This document shows, piece after piece, positions 41,288-49,892 of a DNA stretch of 64,000 nt; within the stretch, counting starts at the first letter, position 1; each line of letters begins with the position of its first letter. The position numbers were made by a program, and so were the translations under genes. Under the pieces are notes generated by a model. The model saw only the letters and a list, made by a program, of their open reading frames with translations, was not told where the DNA came from and did no database searches. Origin of the DNA: Pseudomonas mucoides (GTDB lineage Bacteria; Pseudomonadota; Gammaproteobacteria; Pseudomonadales; Pseudomonadaceae); NCBI RefSeq assembly GCF_015461845.1, contig NZ_JACOPW010000005.1, positions 186,001 through 250,000 on the forward strand, written 5' to 3'.

Positions 41288-42004
41288 ATGTCCAGCAGTT
41301 TTCACGCCTCAACGGTCGATTGGCTGGGTTGCTGGATTGCCGCTGGCGAGGTCAAGCCCGGCGAAACCCTCAAAGTCGAAGCCGACCTGGGCGAGCAGTT
41401 GGGTGTGAGCCGCACGGTCATCCGTGAAGCCATCAAGACCCTGGTCGCCAAAGGCATGCTTGAAGTCGGGCCGAAAGTCGGTACGCGGGTGCTGCCGGTG
41501 CGGCGCTGGAACCTCTTCGATCCGCAAGTCGTCGGCTGGCTGTCACGCAGTGGTTTGCCGGAAAACTTCGTCGACGACTTGCTCGACCTGCGCCGCACCA
41601 TCGAGCCGATGGCCGTGCGCTGGGCCTGTGAACGGGCGACGGTCGAGCAAGTGCAGGCCATCCTCCTGGCCTACAACGCGCTGGAGCGGGCCGTGGACAG
41701 TGGCGTCGATTACAACCGCGCCGACCGGGTATTCCACGAGTGCATCCTCGCCGCCAGCCACAACCAATTCATCGAACAAATGGTCCCGGCGCTCGGCGCG
41801 CTGCTGGCGGTGTCATTCGAAGTCTCTGCCGCCGACCCCGACGAACTGCGGCGTACGCTGCCCATCCACAAAGACGTGGCCGACGCCATCGCCGCCCGCG
41901 ACGCCGCGCGCGGGGTGTGGGCGTGCATGACCCTGATCGATAACGCAGACCTGGCGATCAAACGCTTCTACCCCCAAGTCGTGGCCGACAAAAGAACTGG
42001 CTGA
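41288..42004 (+). CDS. GntR/FadR-type transcriptional regulator of sugar locus
   Basis: 238 residues. Winged helix N-terminus (about 25-75, LGVSRTVIREAIKTLVAKGMLEVGPKVGTRV) and an all-helical FCD domain with Asp, His residues for a metal (DLLDLRRTIEPMAVRWA, HECILAASHN). Such regulators sense sugar acids. It lies upstream of the lactonase, SDR and AraFGH genes and shares an operator with araF, so it likely controls sugar uptake. Effector possibly galactonate- or arabinonate-related, by inference. Confidence 0.87.
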   Translation: MSSSFHASTVDWLGCWIAAGEVKPGETLKVEADLGEQLGVSRTVIREAIKTLVAKGMLEVGPKVGTRVLPVRRWNLFDPQVVGWLSRSGLPENFVDDLLDLRRTIEPMAVRWACERATVEQVQAILLAYNALERAVDSGVDYNRADRVFHECILAASHNQFIEQMVPALGALLAVSFEVSAADPDELRRTLPIHKDVADAIAARDAARGVWACMTLIDNADLAIKRFYPQVVADKRTG

Positions 42005-42017
42005 CTACAAAGAACCC

Positions 42018-42107
42018 ATGTGGGACCGAGCCTGCTCGCGAAAGCGTCGGCACACCCGACATAGATGTCACAGACACACCGCTATCGCGAGCAAGCTCGC
42101 TCACACC
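42018..42107. repeat. REPIN 3 (imperfect)
   Basis: Inverted REP arms with cores CGAGCCTGCTCGCG and CGCGAGCAAGCTCG separated by about 35 bp; several mismatches show decay. Lies between the regulator and the lactonase gene. Confidence 0.78.
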
Positions 42108-42135
42108 TAAAAACAAGAACAAGGCAGGAGGTTTC

Positions 42136-43011
42136 ATGACGTTGAATGCGCTGACCCAGCACCGGGCGCGGCTTGGCGAAGGCCCGTTCTGGGATGCCCC
42201 GACACAGGCGCTGTACTGGGTCGACATCGCCGGCAAACAAGCCCTCCGGTTAATCGGCGCCAACGTCCAGATTTGGCAAATGCCGGAACACATCTCCGCC
42301 TTCATTCCGTGTGAAAGCGGCGATGCGCTGGTCGCGTTGAGCAGCGGCGTCTATCGTCTGGACCTCGACTCCCCGGGCCTTGAACCACGACTGACCTTGC
42401 TCTGCATGGCCGACCCGCAACCCGGCAACCGCCCCAACGAGGCCCGTTGCGATGCGCAGGGGCGGCTCTGGCTCGGCACCATGCAGAACAACATCGGCGA
42501 AAACGGCGAAGACTTGCCGGTCACCCGTCGCTCCGGTGGCCTGTTCCGTATCGACCGCGATGCCCGGGTTACGCCGTTGCTTCGCGGACTGGGAATTCCC
42601 AACACGCTGCTGTGGAGCGAAGACGCCACCACTCTGTTTTTCGCTGACAGCCTCGACGCCACGCTGTACCGCTACTTCATCCACGCCGACGGCAATCTGG
42701 ACACCGCTTATGTCTGGTTCGGTCCCGACAAGCGTGGGGTCCCCGACGGCTCGGCCATGGATGCCGAAGGTTACATCTGGAACGCCCGCTGGGATGGCAG
42801 TTGCCTGATAAGACTGACCCCGGACGGACACGTCGATCGAATCATCGAACTGCCTGTCAGCCGTCCCACCAGTTGCGTATTCGGTGGCGAAGACCTGAAA
42901 ACCCTGTACATCACCAGCGCGGCGAGCCCGCTCAACCATCCGCTGGACGGGGCGGTGTTGTCGCTTCGAGTAAATGTGGCCGGGAAACCTTGTACGCGCT
43001 TTGCTGGATAA
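42136..43011 (+). CDS. SMP-30/gluconolactonase family sugar lactonase
   Basis: 291 residues, six-bladed propeller. Metal ligands are recognisable: Glu in RLGEGPFWD, Asn in RPNEARCD, Asn in GIPNTLLWSE and Asp in GVPDGSAMDAEG. Opens aldonolactones to aldonates. Next to the SDR that would make the lactone, so galactono- or arabinonolactone is the likely substrate. GGAGG precedes the ATG. Confidence 0.9.
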   Translation: MTLNALTQHRARLGEGPFWDAPTQALYWVDIAGKQALRLIGANVQIWQMPEHISAFIPCESGDALVALSSGVYRLDLDSPGLEPRLTLLCMADPQPGNRPNEARCDAQGRLWLGTMQNNIGENGEDLPVTRRSGGLFRIDRDARVTPLLRGLGIPNTLLWSEDATTLFFADSLDATLYRYFIHADGNLDTAYVWFGPDKRGVPDGSAMDAEGYIWNARWDGSCLIRLTPDGHVDRIIELPVSRPTSCVFGGEDLKTLYITSAASPLNHPLDGAVLSLRVNVAGKPCTRFAG

Positions 43012-43012
43012 A

Positions 43013-43076
43013 TCCCAAAATATGGGATGTAAAATTATATATTGAGATTATTTGCCGGGCAGGTTTATAGTCGGCC
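43013..43076 (+). promoter_or_regulatory. Operator pair and promoter upstream of the SDR gene
   Basis: Palindrome TCCCAAAATATGGGA at 43013-43027 (centre 43020), a degenerate reversed copy ending TTGAGA at 43033-43047 (centre 43040), then -35 TTGAGA (43042-43047), 18-bp spacer and -10 TATAGT (43066-43071). The same layout with the same spacings precedes dgoK. The second operator overlaps the -35, so occupancy should repress. Confidence 0.75.
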
Positions 43077-43122
43077 ATCAGTTACACGCACTCACACTTA
43101 AAAAAACAAAACAGGTGAAGTG

Positions 43123-43203
43123 ATGCAGCGATTTTCCAGACAGTCTTTTGACCGGACATCGACAGATGCCCGGTTTTTGTCGTGCCCGCAAAAGGAGTCT
43201 TGA
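43123..43203 (+). CDS. 26-codon leader ORF upstream of the SDR gene
   Basis: ATG at 43123 preceded by AACAGGTGAAG, the same ribosome binding site and start context as dgoK. Encodes MQRFSRQSFDRTSTDARFLS and six more residues, and stops 3 nt before the SDR ATG, with the SDR ribosome binding site AAAGGAG inside its last codons. A terminator hairpin lies inside it. Geometry suits translational coupling or attenuation. Not known to be expressed. Confidence 0.5.
   Translation: MQRFSRQSFDRTSTDARFLSCPQKES
43151..43178 (+). terminator. Intrinsic terminator inside the SDR leader
   Basis: Stem ACCGGACATC/GATGCCCGGT (one mismatch), loop GACA, then TTTTT. It lies between the promoter and the SDR gene, within the 26-codon ORF, so it is a candidate attenuator. 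Confidence 0.7.
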
Positions 43204-43206
43204 TTC

Positions 43207-44025
43207 ATGGCTGAACCTCTTTCCTTGCCAGCGGTGCCGGAGCCGCCCAAAGGCGAGCGCCTGAAGAACAAGGTGGTGTTGCTGACCGGCGCTGCCCAGG
43301 GCATCGGCGAGGCCATCGTCGCGACGTTCGCGGCCCAGCAGGCCAAGCTGATCATCAGCGATATCCAGGCTGAGAAAGTCGAGAAAGTCGCGGCGCATTG
43401 GCGTGAACAGGGTGCGGACGTGGTCGCGATCAAGGCTGACGTTTCGCACCAGCAAGACCTGCACGCCATGGCCAGGCTGGCGATTGATCTGCATGGCCGC
43501 ATCGACGTCCTGGTCAACTGCGCCGGGGTCAATGTGTTCCGTGATCCGCTGGAAATGACCGAGGAAGATTGGCGTCGCTGCTTCGCCATCGACCTCGACG
43601 GCGCCTGGTATGGCTGCAAGGCTGTGCTGCCGCAAATGATCGAACAGGGCATCGGCAGCATCATCAACATTGCGTCGACCCATTCCAGCCACATCATTCC
43701 GGGCTGTTTCCCGTACCCGGTGGCCAAGCACGGTTTGCTCGGCCTGACCCGTGCACTGGGCATCGAATACGCGGCCAACGGCATTCGCGTCAACGCCATC
43801 GCGCCGGGCTACATCGAAACCCAATTGAACGTGGATTACTGGAACGGGTTTGCCGACCCGCATGCCGAGCGTCAACGCGCCCTGGACTTGCATCCGCCGC
43901 GTCGCATCGGTCAACCGATGGAAGTGGCCATGACCGCCGTGTTCCTGGCCAGCGATGAAGCGCCGTTCATCAATGCCTCGTGCATCACCATCGATGGTGG
44001 GCGCTCGGTGATGTACCACGACTGA
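43207..44025 (+). CDS. SDR-family sugar dehydrogenase (probable galactose/arabinose 1-dehydrogenase)
   Basis: 272 residues. Cofactor motif TGAAQGIGEA, NCAGVN, catalytic Ser in NIASTHSS and YPVAKHG. Context decides the role: it shares its promoter cassette with dgoK and sits between a sugar lactonase and AraFGH, so oxidation of D-galactose or L-arabinose to the 1,5- or 1,4-lactone is the best inference. The family alone does not fix the substrate. AAAGGAG precedes the ATG. Confidence 0.82.
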   Translation: MAEPLSLPAVPEPPKGERLKNKVVLLTGAAQGIGEAIVATFAAQQAKLIISDIQAEKVEKVAAHWREQGADVVAIKADVSHQQDLHAMARLAIDLHGRIDVLVNCAGVNVFRDPLEMTEEDWRRCFAIDLDGAWYGCKAVLPQMIEQGIGSIINIASTHSSHIIPGCFPYPVAKHGLLGLTRALGIEYAANGIRVNAIAPGYIETQLNVDYWNGFADPHAERQRALDLHPPRRIGQPMEVAMTAVFLASDEAPFINASCITIDGGRSVMYHD

Positions 44026-44033
44026 ATAGAACC

Positions 44034-44063
44034 GCTTTCAGGCGCGGAACTCCGTCTGAAAGC
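44034..44063. repeat. Stem-loop after the SDR gene
   Basis: Arms GCTTTCAG/CTGAAAGC (perfect 8 bp) with inner CGGA/TCCG. No T run; probably an mRNA 3' stem or part of the araF control region, since the operator begins 2 bp later. Confidence 0.55.
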
Positions 44064-44083
44064 CAATCATCATACGATATGAC
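44056..44083 (+). promoter_or_regulatory. araF promoter region with FadR-type operator
   Basis: AATCATCATACGATA at 44065-44079 is the reverse complement (14 of 15) of the site before the FadR-type regulator. It lies between candidate -35 CTGAAA (44056-44061) and -10 TATGAC (44078-44083). Confidence 0.55.
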
Positions 44084-44148
44084 TATTAGCTTCAAAGTGT
44101 TCACCGGCTTTCAAATAACGCTCAAAAAAAATAACAAGGAGTCAGCTT

Positions 44149-45153
44149 ATGAATCGTCGTCGCGGGATCCGTTCCCTGTGCTGTGCCGCTCTGGCGGTCA
44201 CCGCGGTTAGCCTGAGCAGTACGCTGCTGGCAGCCGAGGAAGTAAAGATTGGTTTTCTGGTCAAGCAAGCGGAGGAGCCTTGGTTCCAGACCGAGTGGGC
44301 CTTCGCTGAAAAGGCCGGTAAAGACAAAGGCTTCACCGTTATCAAGATCGCTGTGCCGGACGGCGAGAAAACCCTGTCTGCCATCGACAGTCTTGCGGCC
44401 AACGGCGCCAAGGGTTTTGTGATCTGCCCGCCGGACGTCGGCCTCGGCCCGGCCATCGTGGCCAAGGCCAAGGCCAATGGTTTGAAAGTGATGGCGGTCG
44501 ATGACCGTTTTGTCGATGCCAGCGGCAAGTTCATGGAAGACGTGCCTTACCTCGGCATGGCCGCCTTTGAAGTCGGCCAGAAACAGGGCGCGGCGATGGC
44601 CACCGAAGCGAAGAAACGCGGTTGGGACTGGAAAGACACCTACGCGGTGATCAACACGTTCAACGAACTCGACACTGGCAAGAAGCGCACCGACGGTTCG
44701 GTCAAGGCGCTGGAAGACGCGGGCTTCCCGAAAGACCACATTCTCTTCACGGCGCAGAAAACCCTCGACGTCCCGGGCAGCATGGACGCCACCAACTCTG
44801 CATTGGTGAAACTGCCGAGTGGCGCGAAAAACCTGATCATCGGCGGCATGAACGACAACACGGTGCTGGGCGGCGTGCGCGCTACCGAAACCGCCGGTTT
44901 TGCAGCGGCCAACGTCATCGGCATCGGCATTAACGGTACGGATGCTATCGGCGAACTGAAAAAGCCCAATAGCGGCTTCTTTGGCTCGATGCTGCCAAGC
45001 CCGCACATCGAAGGCTACAACACCGCCAGCATGATGTTTGACTGGGTCACCACCGGCAAAGAACCACCGAAATTCACCGCCATGGACGACGTGACGCTGA
45101 TCACGCGCGAGAACTTCAAGCAGGAACTGGAAAAGATCGGCCTCTGGAACTGA
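44149..45153 (+). CDS. araF: L-arabinose ABC transporter periplasmic binding protein
   Basis: 334 residues. Signal peptide with cleavage near LLAAEE. The mature part begins VKIGFLVKQAEEPWFQTEW, as in E. coli AraF, and keeps MNDNTVLGGVRAT and GIGINGTDA. E. coli AraF binds L-arabinose and also D-galactose and D-fucose, which fits both pathways suggested by the neighbours. AAGGAGT precedes the ATG. First gene of araFGH. Confidence 0.93.
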   Translation: MNRRRGIRSLCCAALAVTAVSLSSTLLAAEEVKIGFLVKQAEEPWFQTEWAFAEKAGKDKGFTVIKIAVPDGEKTLSAIDSLAANGAKGFVICPPDVGLGPAIVAKAKANGLKVMAVDDRFVDASGKFMEDVPYLGMAAFEVGQKQGAAMATEAKKRGWDWKDTYAVINTFNELDTGKKRTDGSVKALEDAGFPKDHILFTAQKTLDVPGSMDATNSALVKLPSGAKNLIIGGMNDNTVLGGVRATETAGFAAANVIGIGINGTDAIGELKKPNSGFFGSMLPSPHIEGYNTASMMFDWVTTGKEPPKFTAMDDVTLITRENFKQELEKIGLWN

Positions 45154-45173
45154 GGCGCGGTTGATTTCAACGG

Positions 45174-45193
45174 CGGCCCTGGCGACGGGGCCG
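45174..45193 (+). repeat. Intercistronic stem-loop between araF and araG
   Basis: CGGCCC/GGGCCG arms with an 8-nt loop, no T run. Such hairpins commonly protect the binding-protein part of ABC operon mRNAs so that it accumulates over the membrane parts. Confidence 0.6.
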
Positions 45194-45216
45194 TCTGATC
45201 TGTGAAGAGGTGGTTT

Positions 45217-46761
45217 ATGCACGCGCAAGTACAGACACATGAGCACAGCGTCGGCGGCAGCCTGCGCTTCAACGGGATCGGCAAGACCTTTCCCGGCGTG
45301 AAGGCGCTGGATGGCATCAGCTTCGTCGCGCACCCGGGGCAGGTTCACGCCTTGATGGGCGAGAACGGTGCCGGCAAATCGACCCTGCTGAAAATCCTCG
45401 GTGGCGCCTACACGCCGAGCAGCGGCGACCTGCAGATCGGCGAACAGACGATGGCGTTCAAATCCACCGCCGACAGCATCGCCAGCCGCGTCGCGGTGAT
45501 CCATCAGGAATTGCACCTGGTGCCGGAAATGACCGTGGCGGAGAACCTGTTCCTCGGGCACCTGCCGGCCAGTTTCGGCCTGATCAATCGTGGCGCCTTG
45601 CGCCAACAGGCGTTGGCTTGCCTCAAAGGCCTGGCCGATGAAATCGACCCGCAAGAAAAAGTCGGGCGCTTGTCCCTCGGGCAGCGGCAACTGGTGGAAA
45701 TCGCCAAGGCGTTGTCCCGTGGCGCGCATGTGATTGCGTTCGACGAACCGACCAGCAGCCTGTCGGCACGCGAGATCGACCGCTTGATGGCGATCATCGG
45801 ACGCCTGCGCGACGAAGGCAAAGTGGTGCTCTACGTCTCCCATCGCATGGAAGAAGTGTTCCGCATCTGCAACGCGGTGACAGTGTTCAAGGACGGCCGC
45901 TATGTGCGCACCTTCGAGGACATGAGCGAACTGACCCACGACCAACTAGTGACGTGCATGGTCGGTCGCGACATTCAGGACATCTACGATTACCGCGCTC
46001 GGCAACGTGGCGCGGTGGCGCTGAAGGTCGATGGCCTGCTCGGCCCCGGCTTGCGCGAGCCGGTGAGTTTCGAGGCACACAAAGGCGAGATTCTCGGGTT
46101 GTTCGGGCTGGTCGGTGCCGGGCGCACCGAGCTGTTCCGCCTGCTCAGCGGGCTGGAACGCAATACGGCCGGACGCCTGGAACTGCGCGGCCATGAACTG
46201 AAACTGCGCTCACCTCGCGATGCGATTGCGGCCGGGATTCTGCTGTGCCCCGAGGACCGCAAGAAGGAGGGCATCATCCCGCTCGCCAGTGTCGCCGAGA
46301 ACATCAACATCAGTGCTCGCGGCGCGCATTCCACCTTTGGCTGCCTGTTGCGTGGCCTGTGGGAAAAGGGCAATGCCGACAAACATATCAAGGCGCTGAA
46401 GGTGAAGACGCCCAGCGCTGAACAGAAAATCATGTACCTGTCCGGCGGCAATCAGCAGAAGGCCATTCTCGGTCGCTGGCTGTCGATGCCGATGAAAGTC
46501 CTGTTGCTCGACGAACCGACACGCGGCATCGACATCGGCGCCAAGGCGGAGATCTACCAGATCATCCATAACCTCGCCGAAAGCGGCATCGCGGTGATCG
46601 TGGTGTCCAGCGACCTGATGGAAGTGATGGGTATTTCCGACCGCATTCTGGTGCTCTGCGAAGGCGCGATGCGCGGCGAGTTGTCTCGCGCCGAGGCCAA
46701 TGAATCCAACCTGCTGCAACTGGCTTTGCCACGCCAACGCGCTGACGGCGTGGCGAACTGA
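45217..46761 (+). CDS. araG: L-arabinose ABC transporter ATP-binding protein
   Basis: 514 residues with two ABC domains. First Walker A GENGAGKST, signature LSLGQRQLVEIAKAL; second domain GLVGAGRTE with signature LSGGNQQKAILGRWL. Typical sugar-importer ATPase of the CUT2 group. ATG at 45217 with GAAGAGGTGG upstream; the GTG at 45202 is inside that site. 3 bp before the AraH unit's own ribosome binding site. Confidence 0.93.
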   Translation: MHAQVQTHEHSVGGSLRFNGIGKTFPGVKALDGISFVAHPGQVHALMGENGAGKSTLLKILGGAYTPSSGDLQIGEQTMAFKSTADSIASRVAVIHQELHLVPEMTVAENLFLGHLPASFGLINRGALRQQALACLKGLADEIDPQEKVGRLSLGQRQLVEIAKALSRGAHVIAFDEPTSSLSAREIDRLMAIIGRLRDEGKVVLYVSHRMEEVFRICNAVTVFKDGRYVRTFEDMSELTHDQLVTCMVGRDIQDIYDYRARQRGAVALKVDGLLGPGLREPVSFEAHKGEILGLFGLVGAGRTELFRLLSGLERNTAGRLELRGHELKLRSPRDAIAAGILLCPEDRKKEGIIPLASVAENINISARGAHSTFGCLLRGLWEKGNADKHIKALKVKTPSAEQKIMYLSGGNQQKAILGRWLSMPMKVLLLDEPTRGIDIGAKAEIYQIIHNLAESGIAVIVVSSDLMEVMGISDRILVLCEGAMRGELSRAEANESNLLQLALPRQRADGVAN

Positions 46762-46770
46762 GAGGTGACT

Positions 46771-47742
46771 ATGATGACAACCCAAAACAACGCGCTGCCT
46801 ACCGAGCGCAAACCCTTGGACCTGCGACGCTTTCTCGATGACTGGGTGATGCTGCTGGCAGCCGTCGGGATCTTCGTGCTCTGCACGTTACTGATCGACA
46901 ACTTCCTCTCGCCACTGAACATGCGCGGCCTGGGCCTGGCGATTTCCACCACCGGCATCGCCGCGTGCACCATGTTGTATTGCCTGGCATCCGGGCATTT
47001 TGACTTGTCCGTGGGCTCGGTGATTGCCTGTGCCGGTGTGGTTGCGGCGGTGGTCATGCGCGACACCGACAGCGTCTTTCTTGGGGTGACGGCAGCACTG
47101 TTCATGGGCCTGATTGTCGGGCTGATCAACGGGATCGTGATTGCCAAGCTGCGGGTCAACGCGTTGATCACCACGCTGGCGACCATGCAGATTGTTCGCG
47201 GTCTGGCTTACATCTTTGCCAATGGCAAAGCGGTCGGCGTCTCGCAAGAACAGTTCTTCGTCTTCGGCAATGGCCAGTTGTTTGGCGTGCCGGTGCCGAT
47301 CCTGATCACCATCGTCTGCTTCCTGTTTTTCGGCTGGCTGCTGAACTACACCACCTACGGGCGCAACACCATGGCCATCGGCGGCAACCAGGAAGCGGCG
47401 TTGCTGGCCGGGGTCAACGTTGACCGGACCAAGATCCTCATCTTCGCCGTGCATGGCGTGATTGGCGCGTTGGCCGGGGTGATCCTGGCGTCGCGCATGA
47501 CCTCCGGGCAGCCGATGATTGGCCAGGGTTTTGAGCTGACGGTGATCTCGGCTTGCGTGCTGGGCGGGGTGTCGTTGAGCGGCGGGATCGGCATGATCCG
47601 GCATGTAATTGCCGGGGTGTTGATTCTGGCGATTATTGAAAATGCGATGAACCTGAAGAACATCGATACGTTTTACCAGTATGTGATTCGTGGTTCGATC
47701 CTGTTGTTGGCGGTCGTCATCGACCGACTCAAACAACGCTGA
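46771..47742 (+). CDS. araH: L-arabinose ABC transporter permease
   Basis: 323 residues, eight to ten membrane helices of the BPD_transp_2 (CUT2) permease family. GHFDLSVGSV is the conserved segment, and the cytoplasmic EAA-like loop reads GGNQEAALLAGVNV. ATG at 46771 after AGAGGTG; ATG at 46774 also possible. Last gene of araFGH; a REPIN follows and no T-run terminator. Confidence 0.92.
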   Translation: MMTTQNNALPTERKPLDLRRFLDDWVMLLAAVGIFVLCTLLIDNFLSPLNMRGLGLAISTTGIAACTMLYCLASGHFDLSVGSVIACAGVVAAVVMRDTDSVFLGVTAALFMGLIVGLINGIVIAKLRVNALITTLATMQIVRGLAYIFANGKAVGVSQEQFFVFGNGQLFGVPVPILITIVCFLFFGWLLNYTTYGRNTMAIGGNQEAALLAGVNVDRTKILIFAVHGVIGALAGVILASRMTSGQPMIGQGFELTVISACVLGGVSLSGGIGMIRHVIAGVLILAIIENAMNLKNIDTFYQYVIRGSILLLAVVIDRLKQR

Positions 47743-47764
47743 GACTCGTGCTGTCTTAGCTGAC

Positions 47765-47862
47765 GCCATCGCGGGCAAGCCGCGCTCCCACAGGTCATGT
47801 GTCGTGCACGGATTATGCGACTGACACATAACCGGTGAGAGCGTGGCTTGCCCGCGATGGCG
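47765..47862. repeat. REPIN 4
   Basis: Inverted REP arms with cores GCGGGCAAGCCGCGCTCCCAC and GTGGCTTGCCCGCG, spacing about 35 bp, several mismatches. Between araH and the GntR gene. Confidence 0.8.
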
Positions 47863-47964
47863 GTGTATCTGAATCACCCCTCTATCGCGTACAACCGCGT
47901 CCTCCCGTCACTTTCCTGAAATATCCCTTGCCCGCACGGACCCGTTTCGGCTATTTCTTTGTAC

Positions 47965-48678
47965 ATGATTAGACAGGTACGATTTGACAAGAAACAACGG
48001 GTGGTCGACGAACTCATCCGGCGCATTGAAAGCGGCCTCATGGAGGACGGCTTTCTGCTGCCGGGCGAGCATCAGTTGGCTCAAGAATTCAAAGTCAGCC
48101 GAGGGACGCTGCGTGAAGCACTCGCCGAGTTGAAACGGCGCAACTACATTGCGACGCAAAGTGGTGTCGGTTCCATCGTCACCTTCGACGGTGTGGTGCT
48201 CGATCAGCGCAGCGGCTGGGCCCAGGCGCTGGCCGACAGCGGAGCGTTGATCAATACCGAAGTGCTGCGCCTGGAAGCGGTGACGCGTCCGGACCTGTTG
48301 CCGCGTTTCGGCACCGACCAATTCATCACCCTCGACCGGCGCCGCCGCTCCAACAACGGCACGCTGGTCTCCCTCGAACGCTCATTGATGCCCGCGACCG
48401 GTGGCCTGGAAAGCCTGCCGCGCGTTGGTCTGATCGACAATTCACTGACCATCACCCTGGCCGCCTACGGCTACATCGGCGAACGCGGCGATCAATGGAT
48501 CGGCGCCGAACCCCTGAATGCCGAAGACGCCGAATTGCTGGGGCGTCCGGTGGGCACCGTATTCCTCAAGGCGCTGCGGACCACCTACGACCGGCAAAAC
48601 CGCTTCATGGAGCAAGTCGAAAGTCTGCTCGATCCCGTACATTTTCGCCTGCACCTGCAATTTGGAACCCCGAAATGA
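47965..48678 (+). CDS. GntR/UTRA-type regulator (YegW-like)
   Basis: 237 residues. N-terminal winged helix (about 10-70, LAQEFKVSRGTLREALAELKRRNYI) and C-terminal UTRA ligand domain (ERSLMPATGG...FLKALRTTYDRQNRFMEQVESLLDPVHFRLH). The ATG at 47965 is used; the TTG at 47959 is the frame start. Overlaps the glycohydrolase gene by ATGA. By analogy with E. coli YegW it regulates the following cassette. Ligand unknown. Confidence 0.83.
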   Translation: MIRQVRFDKKQRVVDELIRRIESGLMEDGFLLPGEHQLAQEFKVSRGTLREALAELKRRNYIATQSGVGSIVTFDGVVLDQRSGWAQALADSGALINTEVLRLEAVTRPDLLPRFGTDQFITLDRRRRSNNGTLVSLERSLMPATGGLESLPRVGLIDNSLTITLAAYGYIGERGDQWIGAEPLNAEDAELLGRPVGTVFLKALRTTYDRQNRFMEQVESLLDPVHFRLHLQFGTPK

Positions 48679-49673
48679 CTGCGCTCAATCGTGCCCTGGG
48701 CGCGTTCTACGGACTGGCCCTGGGCGATGCGCTGGGCATGCCGACCCAGTCCCTGAGCCGCGCCGAAATCAAGGCGCGCTTCGGCGAAATCACCGATCTG
48801 GAAGACGCCGGCCCCGATCAACCGATCGCCGCCAACATGCCCAAGGGCTCGATCACCGACGACACCGAACAGGCGATTCTGGTCGGTCAGTTGCTGATTG
48901 AGGGTGAGGGACGGATCGAGCCGACGGTGCTCGCGCAGCGGCTGATCGAATGGGAAGCCGAGATGCAGGCCAAGGGCTCGCAGGACTTGCTCGGGCCTTC
49001 GACCAAGCGGGCGATCGAGATGATCCTCGCCGGTCATTCGCCGGAAGAAGCGGGGCGTTACGGCACCACCAATGGCGCAGCGATGCGCATCACGCCGGTC
49101 GGCATTGCGGCGGATGTCGCCGACCCGGAGCGTTTCATCAAAGCGGTGGTGCAGGCGTGTCAGGTCACCCACAACACCACGCTGGGCATCTCCAGCGCGG
49201 CGGCGGTGGCGGCGGTGATTTCTGCCGGGATCAATGGCATGGATTTGGGCGAAGCGCTGAACCTCGGCCAGCAGATCGCGCAGCAAGCCGAAGGTCGTGG
49301 TCACTGGGTGGCGGGCGGACGGATTGCCTCGCGCATCAGTTGGGCACGCAGCATTAGTGTCGACAGCGACAAGGCGCTGCTGGCGGACGTGATGTACGAC
49401 GTGATTGGCACCTCGGTGGCCTCGCAGGAATCGGTGGTGGTCTCGTTTGCCCTGGCGCAGCAAGTGGCCATTGGCGAGATGAGTGCCTTTGAAGCGGTGT
49501 GCATGGCTGCGGGACTGGGCGGTGACACCGATACCATGGCGGCGATTCTCGGCGCGATGCTGGGGGCTTGCCTGGGCCTTGAGAGTTGGCCGGTGGCGAT
49601 GATCGACAAGGTCAAAGCGGTTAATGGCCTTGAATTGGAACCGTTGGTGCAAGGGCTTTTGGCTTTGCGTTGA
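48675..49673 (+). CDS. ADP-ribosylglycohydrolase family protein (YegU-like)
   Basis: 332 residues. Metal-binding motifs of the family: GDALGMP near the N-terminus, SITDDTEQAI and GGDTDTMAAILG. These enzymes cleave N- or O-glycosidic bonds of ADP-ribose or related ribosyl compounds. With a PfkB kinase and a permease it looks like a nucleoside-type hydrolase. Starts within the regulator's stop, so co-translated. Confidence 0.88.
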   Translation: MTALNRALGAFYGLALGDALGMPTQSLSRAEIKARFGEITDLEDAGPDQPIAANMPKGSITDDTEQAILVGQLLIEGEGRIEPTVLAQRLIEWEAEMQAKGSQDLLGPSTKRAIEMILAGHSPEEAGRYGTTNGAAMRITPVGIAADVADPERFIKAVVQACQVTHNTTLGISSAAAVAAVISAGINGMDLGEALNLGQQIAQQAEGRGHWVAGGRIASRISWARSISVDSDKALLADVMYDVIGTSVASQESVVVSFALAQQVAIGEMSAFEAVCMAAGLGGDTDTMAAILGAMLGACLGLESWPVAMIDKVKAVNGLELEPLVQGLLALR

Positions 49674-49683
49674 CCGGGCTGAC

Positions 49684-49772
49684 GCCTTCGCAAGCAAGCC
49701 CGCTCCCACAGGTAAAGTGCAAACCTTGAGGTACACACTGTCCCTGTGGGAGCGGGCTTGCCCGCGATAGGC
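49684..49772. repeat. REPIN 5
   Basis: Inverted arms with cores GCAAGCCCGCTCCCACAGG and CCTGTGGGAGCGGGCTTGC separated by 30 bp. In the gap between the glycohydrolase and permease genes. Confidence 0.9.
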
Positions 49773-49892
49773 GCGCCCCTTGTTTGAATTTTTCACCGCA
49801 ATGGATCGCACTGACTTGGCCAGGACAGCCGGGCTGTAGTTGTCGTCTTCCGTCATTGCCCATAATCACAACAAGGCAACAGGAGTATTTCC

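Noticed and set aside
42250..42939. 229-codon open frame opposite the SMP-30 gene
   Set aside because: Shadow of the lactonase gene; no motif.
44034..44063. Terminator after the SDR gene
   Set aside because: The stem is good, but no T run follows on either strand, so it is listed as a stem-loop only.
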